The notes under the pieces were generated by a model, which saw nothing but the letters and a program-made list of their open reading frames with translations, made no database searches and was not told the DNA's origin. The translations under genes were made by a program, and so were the position numbers. A stretch of DNA of 42,663 bases, taken from Flavobacteriales bacterium. Lineage in GTDB: Bacteria > Bacteroidota > Bacteroidia > Flavobacteriales_E > Vicingaceae. The stretch spans positions 1-42,663 of the forward strand of contig JAJCYO010000042.1 in assembly GCA_029262875.1 (NCBI GenBank). The letters run 5' to 3'. Of the stretch, positions 18,201-25,445 are shown in pieces; position 1 is the first letter of the stretch; every line of letters begins with the position of its first letter.

Positions 18201-18596
18201 CATTCTGCTGCCGAAGATGTTGGTTTTGCAACACCCGGTTATGAGAATTCTCAATACTTAAAAGCGAATACCGATGGTGGTGAGATTACCATTTCTCCTG
18301 CTACTTTCTCTCCAGATAACGATGGTGTAGATGATGTAGTGAACATTGCCTATCAATTTCCTAACCCAGGATTTGTAGCGAGCATTATCATCTATGATTC
18401 CAAAGGAAGGTTAATAAGAAACTTGATCCAAAGTGAATTGTTAGGTGCATCAGGAACTTTCAGTTGGGATGGCATTAACGAAAATGCCGAGAAAGCACGT
18501 ATAGGCATTTACATCATTTTTGTAGAAGCTTTTGGTGTGGATGGTGATGTAAAATCGTTTAAGAAAACGGTGGTGTTGGCTGGGCAGTTGGAATAG
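15210..18596 (+). CDS. Large secreted protein with three lamin-tail domains and an unusual FlgD/CHU_C-like C-terminal domain
   Basis: A 1128-residue exported protein. A signal peptide ends at about residue 20 (MSFAQ). Residues ~21-215 form a lectin/laminin-G-like region (DDFTDGDF ... FDNFSVGPI). Three lamin-tail domains follow: ~325-484 (VVINEVFPDP), ~588-747 (IVINELFADP) and ~851-1019 (LIINEVLFNP). Each ends in a '(S)LERI/EMI ... TPGTQN / TPGYEN' segment. Ig-like 'D...P.....' modules of the SbsA type separate them. The last ~100 residues (ISPATFSPDNDGVDDVV, IIIYDSKGRLIRNL, FSWDG, IGIYIIFVEAF, then KKTVVLAGQLE) resemble both FlgD-type and T9SS type B domains, but lack the canonical 'FNRWG' segment. 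Surface display through T9SS is inferred. Four small membrane-protein genes follow on the same strand. Confidence 0.85.
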   Translation: MLKKALLILTLISLTQMSFAQFVDDFTDGDFIANPVWSGDNGLFTVTANQLNSQSAVANVYYLSTPSTLAANAQWDFFFNMQFGTSGANFVDVYLMSDVANVTTPNDGYFVRIGGTPDEVSLYKIVAGAPTILIDGPDGVVNSSSNNPFDVRVTRDAADNWTLFYDDGAASSLVSIGSVMDNSVNVSNFFGIAITQSGAAGPVNSHFFDNFSVGPILGDTASPLIDSLIVVNSTNLDAYFNEPVDLTTAQALTNYSVDVGIGTPSLAVRDALDSSIVHLTFATPFVNGQPYNLTISNVEDTLSNATAGIVQPFIYILVIAPNAGDVVINEVFPDPNPQVSLPIEEFVEIYNTSNNAFVLNNWQFINSTTAKTLPNFVLAPDSYVIICDVNDTALYTPYGDVIGVSSFTALTNGGDSLTLMDDNSNVLDIVKYDISWYQDAVKDDGGWTLERINPKHPCSNSLNWIASSDPNGGTPGTQNSVFDTLPDATAPLIASVNIISTTQISALFNETMDSTSLANAVYTITGGISVTLVTVNNDNQGVTITVNPALDSSTVYTLTIVGANDCSGNLLNPNFIDFGIGKAPLKYEIVINELFADPSPTMGLPTEDYLELYNTTTKIIDLTNCWISDLTSMDQLNAGKILPGEHVIVCDDAFANQYSPFGKVITVNSFPSLNNADDEITISSPDTNLVHQVHYYDTWYRDDNKKDGGWSLEMIDPNNPCGEAENWIASAKWFGGTPGTQNTAFGANPDVVLPMLTEANAIDDSTVMVTFSEPLDNAGMMAAIYVIDNGITIGTIQIIDSKNVQLNLSNKLTFQIKYVVTVTGAFDCVGNVIGSNNTAVFALPEQGFAGDLIINEVLFNPYTGGSDFVEIYNNSNKFINIQGWNLANLDNDSIDNYDELTSNPKLILPGEFVLLTKDAQNVQDEYINSVADAFLQMAALPTYSNDEGSVYLINNLNMPVDSFHYTDDMHFALLNSEDGVSLERIDYDRPSTDETNWHSAAEDVGFATPGYENSQYLKANTDGGEITISPATFSPDNDGVDDVVNIAYQFPNPGFVASIIIYDSKGRLIRNLIQSELLGASGTFSWDGINENAEKARIGIYIIFVEAFGVDGDVKSFKKTVVLAGQLE

Positions 18597-18621
18597 AAAG
18601 AGACTTCTTTATGTTTATAGG

Positions 18622-18813
18622 ATGATTATGGTATTTATTATAGTTTCTCTTGTTTCAATAGGAATTGCAATTGGAGGATCAGTATGTGTCTGGCACTTTA
18701 TTCAAAATAGGATACGCTCTCAATGGATTCGCACGGTAATAGTCTTCTTCTCTTTTCCTTTCTTATTTTTAACTTCCTTTAGAGTTTTAATGTGGATTTT
18801 CGAAAACTATTGA
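18622..18813 (+). CDS. Small two-helix membrane protein, unknown
   Basis: A 63-residue protein (61 if the second ATG at 18628 is used). Two hydrophobic segments, about residues 1-27 and 38-58, are separated by a basic loop (QNRIRSQWIR). I do not recognise a family. It begins 26 bases after the lamin-tail protein stop, so read-through is possible. TATGTTTA, one base off the -7 consensus, lies five bases before the ATG. It is the first of four small same-strand membrane-protein genes. Coding status is supported by the hydrophobic pattern, tight packing and the neighbours, but the protein is short. Confidence 0.55.
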   Translation: MIMVFIIVSLVSIGIAIGGSVCVWHFIQNRIRSQWIRTVIVFFSFPFLFLTSFRVLMWIFENY

Positions 18814-18830
18814 TATTGTATATTTATTGA

Positions 18831-19331
18831 ATGACTGAAGTAAAGAAACAGAACAAGAATGTTGGGCGTATCATTAGTTACTCTACAGGAGCTTGTTATT
18901 TTTTTTACGGGGGATTTTCTCTTTTGATAGTCTATCTTCAGAAAATGATGATATCAACAGTTGAAAACCAAATGGGCGATGAGATAGATTACTTTAATAC
19001 GATGCATACTATTTTCCTTGAATACCTTCCTTATCTTATGTTATTAGGAGTAGGTTATCTTCTCTTTGGTTTATTTTATAAAAAATTGGGATCATATAAG
19101 TTTCTCATAAATATTCTACTCGCGATTATCTCTGTTTTAGGTGTAATATCTTACACTTCCACAATCTCAGGTAATGAAACTATCACGTCTGAATTTTCAA
19201 GTATGCCAGATGAAATATCTGGTGCCATGGACACTGTTCTTGTTGTGAGTTACATTGTTATTTTCTCATTTTTCACAGTTCCACAATTTATAATAGGAAG
19301 AAAAATTTTACTTGGGGATGGAAGAAATTAA
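18831..19331 (+). CDS. Four-helix integral membrane protein, unknown
   Basis: A 166-residue inner membrane protein. After a basic N-terminal tail (MTEVKKQNKNVGR) come hydrophobic segments at about 14-35, 63-84, 90-110 and 132-155. The ~28-residue polar loops between segments 1-2 and 3-4 probably face the periplasm. No enzymatic motif or known family is evident. The gene starts 17 bases after the preceding small membrane-protein gene, and its end overlaps the next gene by 14 bases. This indicates one transcript and probably coupled translation with the Imm17-like gene. Confidence 0.65.
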   Translation: MTEVKKQNKNVGRIISYSTGACYFFYGGFSLLIVYLQKMMISTVENQMGDEIDYFNTMHTIFLEYLPYLMLLGVGYLLFGLFYKKLGSYKFLINILLAIISVLGVISYTSTISGNETITSEFSSMPDEISGAMDTVLVVSYIVIFSFFTVPQFIIGRKILLGDGRN

Positions 19332-19578
19332 CCTAAGTGAGTTAAAGGAATTGGTCTTGCCATATATTGCACTTATTGGTGGAGCTTGGACTATAGTAGG
19401 AAGCATTCTTAATTGGAACATCTTTTTTGATAATGGGTTAGCTGGTGCAATAGCTAAATCAATTGGCAGAACGCCAGCAAGAATGATTTATATAACATTC
19501 GGAACCTTAATGATTGTATTGGCATTGTATTTAAAACCTGAATGGTATGAATTCCTTTCAAATTTGAAATGGGAATAA
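19318..19578 (+). CDS. Imm17-like two-helix membrane protein (possible immunity protein)
   Basis: An 86-residue protein with two transmembrane segments, about residues 13-34 and 57-75. The motif layout is a first helix followed by 'GSILNWNIFF', then a polar stretch, then 'IGRTPARMIYITFGTLMIV'. This agrees with what I recall of the immunity protein 17 family: two helices, an 'NW..FF' motif and 'GR..AR..Y...G'. Imm17 proteins are found beside polymorphic toxin genes, but they also occur as solitary genes in Bacteroidota, and no toxin is recognisable here. The ATG at 19318 was preferred to a TTG two codons upstream. It overlaps the previous membrane-protein gene by 14 bases. Confidence 0.6.
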   Translation: MEEINLSELKELVLPYIALIGGAWTIVGSILNWNIFFDNGLAGAIAKSIGRTPARMIYITFGTLMIVLALYLKPEWYEFLSNLKWE

Positions 19579-19590
19579 CCCTTCCTCAAA

Positions 19591-19598
19591 TATCTTTG
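19591..19598 (+). promoter_or_regulatory. Probable -7 promoter element of the 60-residue membrane protein gene
   Basis: TATCTTTG is a full match to TAnnTTTG, 13 bases before the ATG at 19612. A TTTG lies at 19563-19566, spaced 24 bases, slightly longer than usual. The last small gene of the cluster may thus have its own promoter. Confidence 0.4.
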
Positions 19599-19611
19599 TT
19601 ATATTTATTTC

Positions 19612-19794
19612 ATGTTTATAGTTCCCGTAATTTTTCAGTTTATGTTACTTGTAATGGGGGGTGTAATTTATTCGATGGGATTCTTATTTGGTAGGGTTAA
19701 AATAGTCAAAATTATATTACAAGTAATTGGTGGGGCAGCCGTTCTTTTAGCCCTTGTTAATCTTTTCATCATAGCATGGGGCCTTTTTACATAA
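19612..19794 (+). CDS. Small two-helix membrane protein, unknown
   Basis: A 60-residue, almost wholly hydrophobic protein with two segments, about residues 3-26 and 33-57. They are separated by a short basic turn (GRVKIVK). No family was recognised. It lies 33 bases after the Imm17-like gene, behind a TATCTTTG element, and is followed by a strong terminator at 19829-19860. Phospholamban-like or small-complex-subunit roles are possible, but nothing in the sequence decides between them. Confidence 0.5.
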   Translation: MFIVPVIFQFMLLVMGGVIYSMGFLFGRVKIVKIILQVIGGAAVLLALVNLFIIAWGLFT

Positions 19795-19828
19795 CGTATA
19801 TTTTATGTTAAAGTTAATGGTATAAAAC

Positions 19829-19860
19829 AAAAAAAGGGAAGCACATGCTTCCCTTTTTTT
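19829..19860. terminator. Bidirectional Rho-independent terminator
   Basis: A near-perfect hairpin: the arm with GGGAAGC is preceded by seven A, the loop is ACAT, and the arm with GCTTCCC is followed by seven T. The flanking A and T runs let it work in both directions. It serves the small-membrane-protein cluster (plus) and the type B cargo gene ending at 19876 (minus). Confidence 0.9.
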
Positions 19861-19875
19861 GCTATAAAGGTTTAT

Positions 19876-22296
19876 TTACTTTTTATTAAATACCGTTACC
19901 GAATTCGTAATCACATCGGCTTCTAATATTCCACCAGGTGTTAAAATGTAGAAGTAAGTTCCATCAGAAAGATCTGATGGGCTCCAGTCGTTGAGGTAAT
20001 TTTCGTTTTCATAGATCTTTTTTCCCCATCGGTTAAACACGACTAAGTGACTTCCCGGGTAACGATCCAACCCCTCAAAGAAGAGGGCATCATTTTCACC
20101 ATCATCGTTTGGTGTAATTACATTAGGCGCAAAAATGTCACAAATCATAGTAGTTACCGTTACCGTATCAGCGGCAACGTTACATAGCCCACTTACAGCC
20201 ACATAATAAGCTCCAGAATCAGTTACATCAATAGTTGGAGAGGTGAGTCCATTACTCCACAAATAGGAGGCCTCAACAACTTGAGAGGTGGCATCCAGCG
20301 TGGCAGCATCACCTACACAGAAATCTGCTGTAACCAAGTCAACAAATACCGAATCGGCAAAATAGACATCAATGGTACTATCCAAGTTACAATAGTTATC
20401 TGTAAAGGTAAAGGCATAAGTGCCATTAACATTAACATTAACTAAAGGATTTTCTACATTTTGGTTCGGTAAAAAAGAGGCGGTTCCAGGACCAGAATAC
20501 GTCCAAATTCCTCCTGCATATGATGTTGTATTAGCCATTTGATACTGTCCGGCACAGGCAAAAGATCCAACAACCTCTATAGATGGTACAGGTATAAATT
20601 CTACAAAAACAGTAGTGTCATAAGTACATCCAAAATTATCAATTACTTGCATGGTATACCCAAAAGTTCCTGGGGAGTTTGAAGACACCACAATAAAAGT
20701 ATCTGTAGGCAATCCAGGCAATACAGTTGCACCAGAAAGCCACTGGGCAGAAACAATATTAGGAACATAAGTTTCTTGGTTAGGGTTAATGTTTGGATCA
20801 AATACAATCCCCCATTCGAAAATATATCCGTCATCAACACCTAAATTATCTCTAACTGTAATGGTCCAGTTTCCATTAATAGGGCAACCAATAAAACTGG
20901 CAAAAGAGGTTTCTGGCAGGTAAATTCCCGCAGGGTTCATCGCTTGACCAGCTGATATTGTGGTTGGAACAGTGTTTCCTCCAGCAAATTCTGTTGGAAA
21001 ACTACCCCAGGTTGCGTTTACTGTAGACCATTTGTATTCCCAACCAACCCCTGGTGTTCCCAAGTTGTTGTCAAAGGCATCTCCCAAGTAGGTTCCTCCC
21101 CCATTAAATCCACCTGGAATAATTCCTGGAGAGTAGCTATTAAAAATAGTTGCTTGCGTACCATTTGGGCATTCCAATAACATCTCCAAATCTCCCAAAT
21201 AAGAGTGCTCCATGGTAATGCTTAATTCTTGAATATCACTTGCAGCAGTAATGGTTTGTGCAGGTAAAAAACCGCTAATACCAACCGTTGTCGTATAATT
21301 TAATCCACTACCATCAGGTAACCATGTTAACCCTGCAAAAGTTCCTCCCAATTGGAAATTAGAACTTGTGGGGTCTACACCAGAAGTATCGGAAGATGTA
21401 ACAGCGCCAACTATAAGTGTTGTGTCACCCACACAAACAGTATCTCTGTTAATAAGTACCCCAGTAAAACTGGGTATAGTAGAAACCCTCACTTTAGATT
21501 GTATGGATTGTGATTGAGGAAATGAGTCTGTAATTTTTAGTGTAACAATGTATCCGCTTCTGGCAGGAGGTTTAAACCAAGCCGTATCTCCTGTCGCTTG
21601 TGTTCCATCACTAAATGTCCAGTCAAAAGTTACATTTCCAGCATTTTGAGAATAACCAACCCCAGTAACATCAGAAGAGTAAGGGAAAACACCAGTAGCC
21701 ACAAACATAATAGAATCATCAAAACAAACATCTGCATAACCTGTATCAGCAGGGTTGATGATATCAGGACCAGCACCATTTAAATAGCCTGCCATTTTTG
21801 GTTCAAATGGCTGTGGAATGGTAACACAAGTTACATTCGCATCCCAACCAATACCTTCAACGGCACCATCAGAAACAAACTGAACAGTTAAACAGCCACT
21901 AGGGTTATTTATAAAACTTGCAACATGGTTAAAACCAGTTGGAGCATTGTTCGTATTATAAGCACCTAATAAAGGTGATGAAGTATTTGGGCCATCATAA
22001 ACGTAAACCGTATCACTTGCATCTACTCCAAATAATAACCCTGTATTTATTCCAAAAGTTAGGGCCAATTTAGAAGTTCCTCCAGCAAAATCAGGACAAA
22101 TAGTAATTACCTCATTTTCGTTAGGTCCATAATTAGCTGAATTATTTCCAGAGTCAAAAAAGTTTGGTGCAGGACCAGCATTAGCAGCACAATCCAAAGG
22201 ATTTAGTGTGTCTAAATCAGGATCTGTAATCAGTATTTGAGAAAATGATACTGATGAATAAACAAGTGCAATTGCGATAACGATAAGTTTCTTCAT
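19876..22296 (-). CDS. Secreted CUB / PKD-like / P-domain protein with type B T9SS C-terminal domain
   Basis: An 806-residue exported protein. The signal peptide ends at about residue 20 (SVSFSQ). Residues ~30-155 look like a CUB domain (DTVYVYDGPNTSSPLLG, then GCLTVQFVSDG). A PKD-like module follows (VTFDWTFSDGTQATGD, ~225-270). A proprotein-convertase P-domain-like unit spans ~330-500 (SITMEHSYLGDLEMLLECP, then NWTITVRDNLGVDDG). Ig-like repeats come next. The C-terminal ~86 residues begin APNVITPNDDGENDALFF and contain LVVFNRWGKKIYEN, the type B (gliding-motility-associated) T9SS sorting domain. No protease active site was seen, so it is a binding or structural surface protein by inference. 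Its ATG is one base after the stop of the small exported-protein gene upstream. Confidence 0.88.
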   Translation of the reverse strand: MKKLIVIAIALVYSSVSFSQILITDPDLDTLNPLDCAANAGPAPNFFDSGNNSANYGPNENEVITICPDFAGGTSKLALTFGINTGLLFGVDASDTVYVYDGPNTSSPLLGAYNTNNAPTGFNHVASFINNPSGCLTVQFVSDGAVEGIGWDANVTCVTIPQPFEPKMAGYLNGAGPDIINPADTGYADVCFDDSIMFVATGVFPYSSDVTGVGYSQNAGNVTFDWTFSDGTQATGDTAWFKPPARSGYIVTLKITDSFPQSQSIQSKVRVSTIPSFTGVLINRDTVCVGDTTLIVGAVTSSDTSGVDPTSSNFQLGGTFAGLTWLPDGSGLNYTTTVGISGFLPAQTITAASDIQELSITMEHSYLGDLEMLLECPNGTQATIFNSYSPGIIPGGFNGGGTYLGDAFDNNLGTPGVGWEYKWSTVNATWGSFPTEFAGGNTVPTTISAGQAMNPAGIYLPETSFASFIGCPINGNWTITVRDNLGVDDGYIFEWGIVFDPNINPNQETYVPNIVSAQWLSGATVLPGLPTDTFIVVSSNSPGTFGYTMQVIDNFGCTYDTTVFVEFIPVPSIEVVGSFACAGQYQMANTTSYAGGIWTYSGPGTASFLPNQNVENPLVNVNVNGTYAFTFTDNYCNLDSTIDVYFADSVFVDLVTADFCVGDAATLDATSQVVEASYLWSNGLTSPTIDVTDSGAYYVAVSGLCNVAADTVTVTTMICDIFAPNVITPNDDGENDALFFEGLDRYPGSHLVVFNRWGKKIYENENYLNDWSPSDLSDGTYFYILTPGGILEADVITNSVTVFNKK

Positions 22297-22297
22297 G

Positions 22298-22684
22298 TTA
22301 TTTTTTATTTAACTCTCTTAAAATGTGATTTTTTGATTTAACAATTAATATCTTTTTGGTGCCTTTAATGACAAAAGATTGGTAGTCATTTTCTTTTAAA
22401 TCAATGTTTAATTGATAAAAATCAATTTTTGAAATGTTCTTTATGCTAACCTCTCCAAACTTTGATGGGTTCGCCTTCACTTTTTCTTGGGGCATTTCAG
22501 CGATGTAAAAAGCATTTTCTATACAGTAGTTGATAAACTTGTATTCTTTAGGGTTTTCAGCTTTAATGGTTTTCAGTTCTTCAACGGTGTATTTAGCAAG
22601 CAATCTTTTATCTGTTTTATTGTTTTGAGCTAATGTTGAAATTGAAATGGTAATAAATGCAATAATTAGTAAGGCGTTCTTCAT
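22298..22684 (-). CDS. Small exported protein, unknown, paired with the type B cargo gene
   Basis: A 128-residue protein starting MKNALLIIAFITISISTLAQ, a clear signal peptide cleaved after residue ~19. An upstream ATG 19 codons earlier would bury this signal and was rejected. The mature part is lysine-rich (DKRLLAKYTVEELKTIKAENPKEYKFINYCIENAFYI, given here only to mark residues ~24-60) and has no transmembrane segment. I do not recognise the family. Its stop is one base before the ATG of the 806-residue type B cargo protein, so the pair is almost certainly one operon. A periplasmic partner, or an independent small protein of the same regulon, are both possible. Confidence 0.75.
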   Translation of the reverse strand: MKNALLIIAFITISISTLAQNNKTDKRLLAKYTVEELKTIKAENPKEYKFINYCIENAFYIAEMPQEKVKANPSKFGEVSIKNISKIDFYQLNIDLKENDYQSFVIKGTKKILIVKSKNHILRELNKK

Positions 22685-22872
22685 AATATTCTTTTTACTA
22701 TTGACGAGTAGGTTTTTACAAAAGTTGCACGAAGTTAACAAAATCCGAATAGTTTAACAAACGCAAGCAGATTTGTTAATTTTTAGCAATCCAATAATTC
22801 TCTGTATTGGTGTGATTTAGGAACTTTTTTTTTGAAGAAAGAAATCATATTTAATTTTGTAAAAACAAATAG

Positions 22873-22880
22873 TAAATTTG
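22873..22880 (+). promoter_or_regulatory. Probable -7 promoter element of the VWA-protein/dxr transcript
   Basis: TAAATTTG, a full TAnnTTTG match, lies 45 bases before the VWA-protein ATG. A TTTTG lies 13 bases upstream, short of ideal -33 spacing. The divergent 183-base stretch 22742-22924 also contains a 6-bp hairpin (CCAATA at 22791-22796, TATTGG at 22805-22810); nothing else was seen in it. Confidence 0.45.
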
Positions 22881-22924
22881 TACACATATTTTAATTTGGC
22901 AGCAAATTTGCCTCATACAAAAAC

Positions 22925-24253
22925 ATGAATAAAATACTTACCATACTAATTGGATTATTCTTCTTGAATAATCTTTCTGGGCAAGTTATTTTTAATACCT
23001 CTTACCATGATTTAGGGGAAATAAACAAGGAGGACAAAAAGTACTTTGATTTCACATTAACCAATGCGGGGAAAGAAACGGCTTATTTATTAAGGGTAGA
23101 GGAACCTTATGGAATAGATGTGAAATTTTCTAAGAAAGAAATTTTACCAGATAGCACTATAATTGTTCGGATAAAATACACTCCTAAAAAGAAAGGAGCA
23201 TTTAAAAAAGATGTTCCGGTTTGGGTAAGTGTAAACAATGAACCGATAACGCTAACTATAGAGGGAGATGCAAAAACATTTGACATTAATGAGTCATTGC
23301 AATGCCCTGATTTTACAACAAAAAAGCAACCTAAGGATTTAAAATCTGATTTAAAAATTAAGGTGGTTGATGTAAACACGAAAGAGCCTATTAAGAACGC
23401 TACGGTAGAAATAATTTGGGATGGACTGAACTATAAACAGCTTAAAACAGACAAAAATGGGGAGATCATTCAAAAATTAAAATGGGAGATCTATTATTTT
23501 GTGGTGAATGCTGAGGGTTATGGAACCAAGGAAACCGACTTTTATGTAAATGAAAAAAACAATTCCATAGAATTTCAGTTGGGCGAACCAACAGAGGAAG
23601 AAATAATAGCGGCAAAAGAAGATACGATTGTTGAAGAAGTGGTAGTGATTGAGCCTGAAGATACTGTTTCTACAAAAGAATTACCAGTTAATTTATTTGC
23701 ACCGAACAACGTGGTCTTTTGTATAGATATTTCTGTTTCTATGAAACAAAAAGGAAGATTAGATTTATTAAAAGCTTCTATGATTGAGCTGTTAAATGGA
23801 CTTCGCCCAATAGACAAGTTGGCAATTGTAACGTATGCATCCTCAACAGATGTGCTATTAGAATCGCAATACGTTACAGATAAAGCCAGCATTATGCAAC
23901 TCATAAAAGACTTAACAGCTGGTGGGTATACAGCAGGAGGAAAAGGAATTAAAAGAGCCTATCAAGTGGCAAGAGAAAACACCATTGAAGGAGGAAATAA
24001 CCAAGTAATTATTGCTACGGATGGAGCGTTTAATTTGGATAAAGGAGATAGAGGGATTTTAAAAAATGTGGAGTCTAACCTTAAAAAAGGAGTAACCATT
24101 TCTGTTGTAGGTGTAAAAAATGAAAAATGGACTGTGAAGTCGATGTCATCTATTGCAAAAACAGGAGATGGACATTACATTCACATCAAATCTTACGAGC
24201 AGGCCAAGAGCGTTTTAATGGATGAAATTAAAATGAACTCAAGAAAAAAATAA
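22925..24253 (+). CDS. Exported DUF1573-like / carboxypeptidase-regulatory-like / VWA-domain protein
   Basis: A 442-residue protein. The signal peptide ends near residue 19 (LSGQ). Residues ~20-118 are a DUF1573/HYDIN-type Ig-like domain (YHDLGEINKEDKKYFDFTLTN). Residues ~145-212 form a carboxypeptidase-regulatory-like sandwich (VVDVNTKEPIKNATVEI). An acidic linker leads to a von Willebrand A domain at ~260-435. The VWA domain has the MIDAS motif as DISVSM, with downstream TYASST, TAGG and ATDGAFN. It should bind a divalent cation and a protein ligand outside the cytoplasm; the ligand is unknown. Its stop is followed after three bases by the TTG start of dxr, so the two are almost certainly co-transcribed. 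Confidence 0.85.
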   Translation: MNKILTILIGLFFLNNLSGQVIFNTSYHDLGEINKEDKKYFDFTLTNAGKETAYLLRVEEPYGIDVKFSKKEILPDSTIIVRIKYTPKKKGAFKKDVPVWVSVNNEPITLTIEGDAKTFDINESLQCPDFTTKKQPKDLKSDLKIKVVDVNTKEPIKNATVEIIWDGLNYKQLKTDKNGEIIQKLKWEIYYFVVNAEGYGTKETDFYVNEKNNSIEFQLGEPTEEEIIAAKEDTIVEEVVVIEPEDTVSTKELPVNLFAPNNVVFCIDISVSMKQKGRLDLLKASMIELLNGLRPIDKLAIVTYASSTDVLLESQYVTDKASIMQLIKDLTAGGYTAGGKGIKRAYQVARENTIEGGNNQVIIATDGAFNLDKGDRGILKNVESNLKKGVTISVVGVKNEKWTVKSMSSIAKTGDGHYIHIKSYEQAKSVLMDEIKMNSRKK

Positions 24254-24256
24254 GTA

Positions 24257-25408
24257 TTGGAAAAGAAAAAAATTGCAATACTCGGCTCAACAGGATCTAT
24301 TGGTACTCAGGCTTTAGAGGTTATAGAAGAACATTCAGACAAATTTCAAGTGGAGGTGTTAACAGCAAATAAAAATGCTGAACTCTTAATTGAACAAGCT
24401 ATCAAATTTAAACCAAATGTTGTAGTCATTGTTGACGAAAGTAGATTCGATGAAGTATCGGAAAAACTTTGGGAACACGACATCAAAACATTTACCGGAG
24501 AGGCGGCTTTAGCTCAAGTGGTTGAAATGGATGACATCAACATGGTGTTAACAGCATTGGTTGGATATGCAGGGTTGCTTCCTACCATTCATGCGATAAA
24601 AGCTAAAAAGAGTATTGCGTTAGCCAATAAAGAAACCTTAGTGGTTGCTGGAGAACTCATCACTAAATTGGCTACTGAGAATGGTGTTGTCATCTTACCC
24701 GTAGACTCAGAACATGGTGCTATTTTTCAGTGTTTAACAGGAGAGGTTCAAAATAAAATTGAAAAAATATATTTAACAGCTTCGGGAGGACCTTTTAGAG
24801 GGAAGAAAAAAGAGGACCTACAAAACACAACAAAAGAGCAAGCGTTGAAGCATCCCAATTGGGACATGGGAGCGAAAATCACGATTGATTCGGCTACGCT
24901 TATGAACAAAGGGCTGGAAGTGATTGAGGCGAAGTGGTTGTTTAACCTAAAACCAGATCAAATAGATGTTATTGTTCACCCACAGTCTATCATTCATTCC
25001 GTTGTTCAGTTTGAGGATGGAAGTATGAAGGCTCAAATGGGGTTGCCAGATATGAAGCATCCAATACAATATGCTTTATCATTCCCTTATCGATTTACTT
25101 CCAAATCACCACGATTCAATTTTATGGTTTACCCTGAATTGACTTTTGAACAACCGGACACCGACACATTCCTAAACCTTTCCTTAGCCTATTTGGCATT
25201 GGAAAAAGGAGGAAATACTGCTTGTGTTTTGAATGCTGCAAACGAAATAGCTGTTGAAGCTTTCCTAAACGATAAAATCAAGTTTTTGGAAATTGCTGAG
25301 ATCAATAAAAGGAGTATGGAGGAAATGGAGTTCATTAAAACCCCGACTTACGAAGACTATGTTTCAACCGATGCTGAAACAAGAAAATTTGCATCATCTC
25401 TTATCTAA
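24257..25408 (+). CDS. dxr: 1-deoxy-D-xylulose 5-phosphate reductoisomerase
   Basis: A 383-residue NADPH-dependent enzyme making 2-C-methyl-D-erythritol 4-phosphate, the committed step of the non-mevalonate isoprenoid pathway. Motifs are GSTGSIGTQ (NADPH binding), ALANKETLVVAGE, PVDSEHGAIFQ (metal-binding D and E), TASGGPFRG, and HPNWDMGAKITIDSATLMNKGLE. Length is normal. The start is TTG, three bases after the VWA gene stop; no in-frame ATG occurs before the Rossmann motif, so the TTG is well supported. The rseP gene follows 37 bases downstream, a pairing common in this phylum. Confidence 0.96.
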   Translation: MEKKKIAILGSTGSIGTQALEVIEEHSDKFQVEVLTANKNAELLIEQAIKFKPNVVVIVDESRFDEVSEKLWEHDIKTFTGEAALAQVVEMDDINMVLTALVGYAGLLPTIHAIKAKKSIALANKETLVVAGELITKLATENGVVILPVDSEHGAIFQCLTGEVQNKIEKIYLTASGGPFRGKKKEDLQNTTKEQALKHPNWDMGAKITIDSATLMNKGLEVIEAKWLFNLKPDQIDVIVHPQSIIHSVVQFEDGSMKAQMGLPDMKHPIQYALSFPYRFTSKSPRFNFMVYPELTFEQPDTDTFLNLSLAYLALEKGGNTACVLNAANEIAVEAFLNDKIKFLEIAEINKRSMEEMEFIKTPTYEDYVSTDAETRKFASSLI

Positions 25409-25445
25409 ATAATACCTAACTTCGCTCGAAATCTAATTTAAAGAA

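Noticed and set aside
19876-22296. Subtilisin-type protease because of the P-domain-like region
   Set aside because: No Asp/His/Ser protease motifs are present; the P-domain-like unit is a standalone module.
22685-22741. N-terminal extension of the small exported protein
   Set aside because: It would place 19 residues in front of a complete signal peptide; the internal ATG at 22684 is the sensible start.
22742-22924. Possible small RNA in the divergent region (6-bp hairpin at 22791-22810 followed by a T run near 22825)
   Set aside because: The stem is short, the T run is 15 bases away from it and no promoter of its own is evident.
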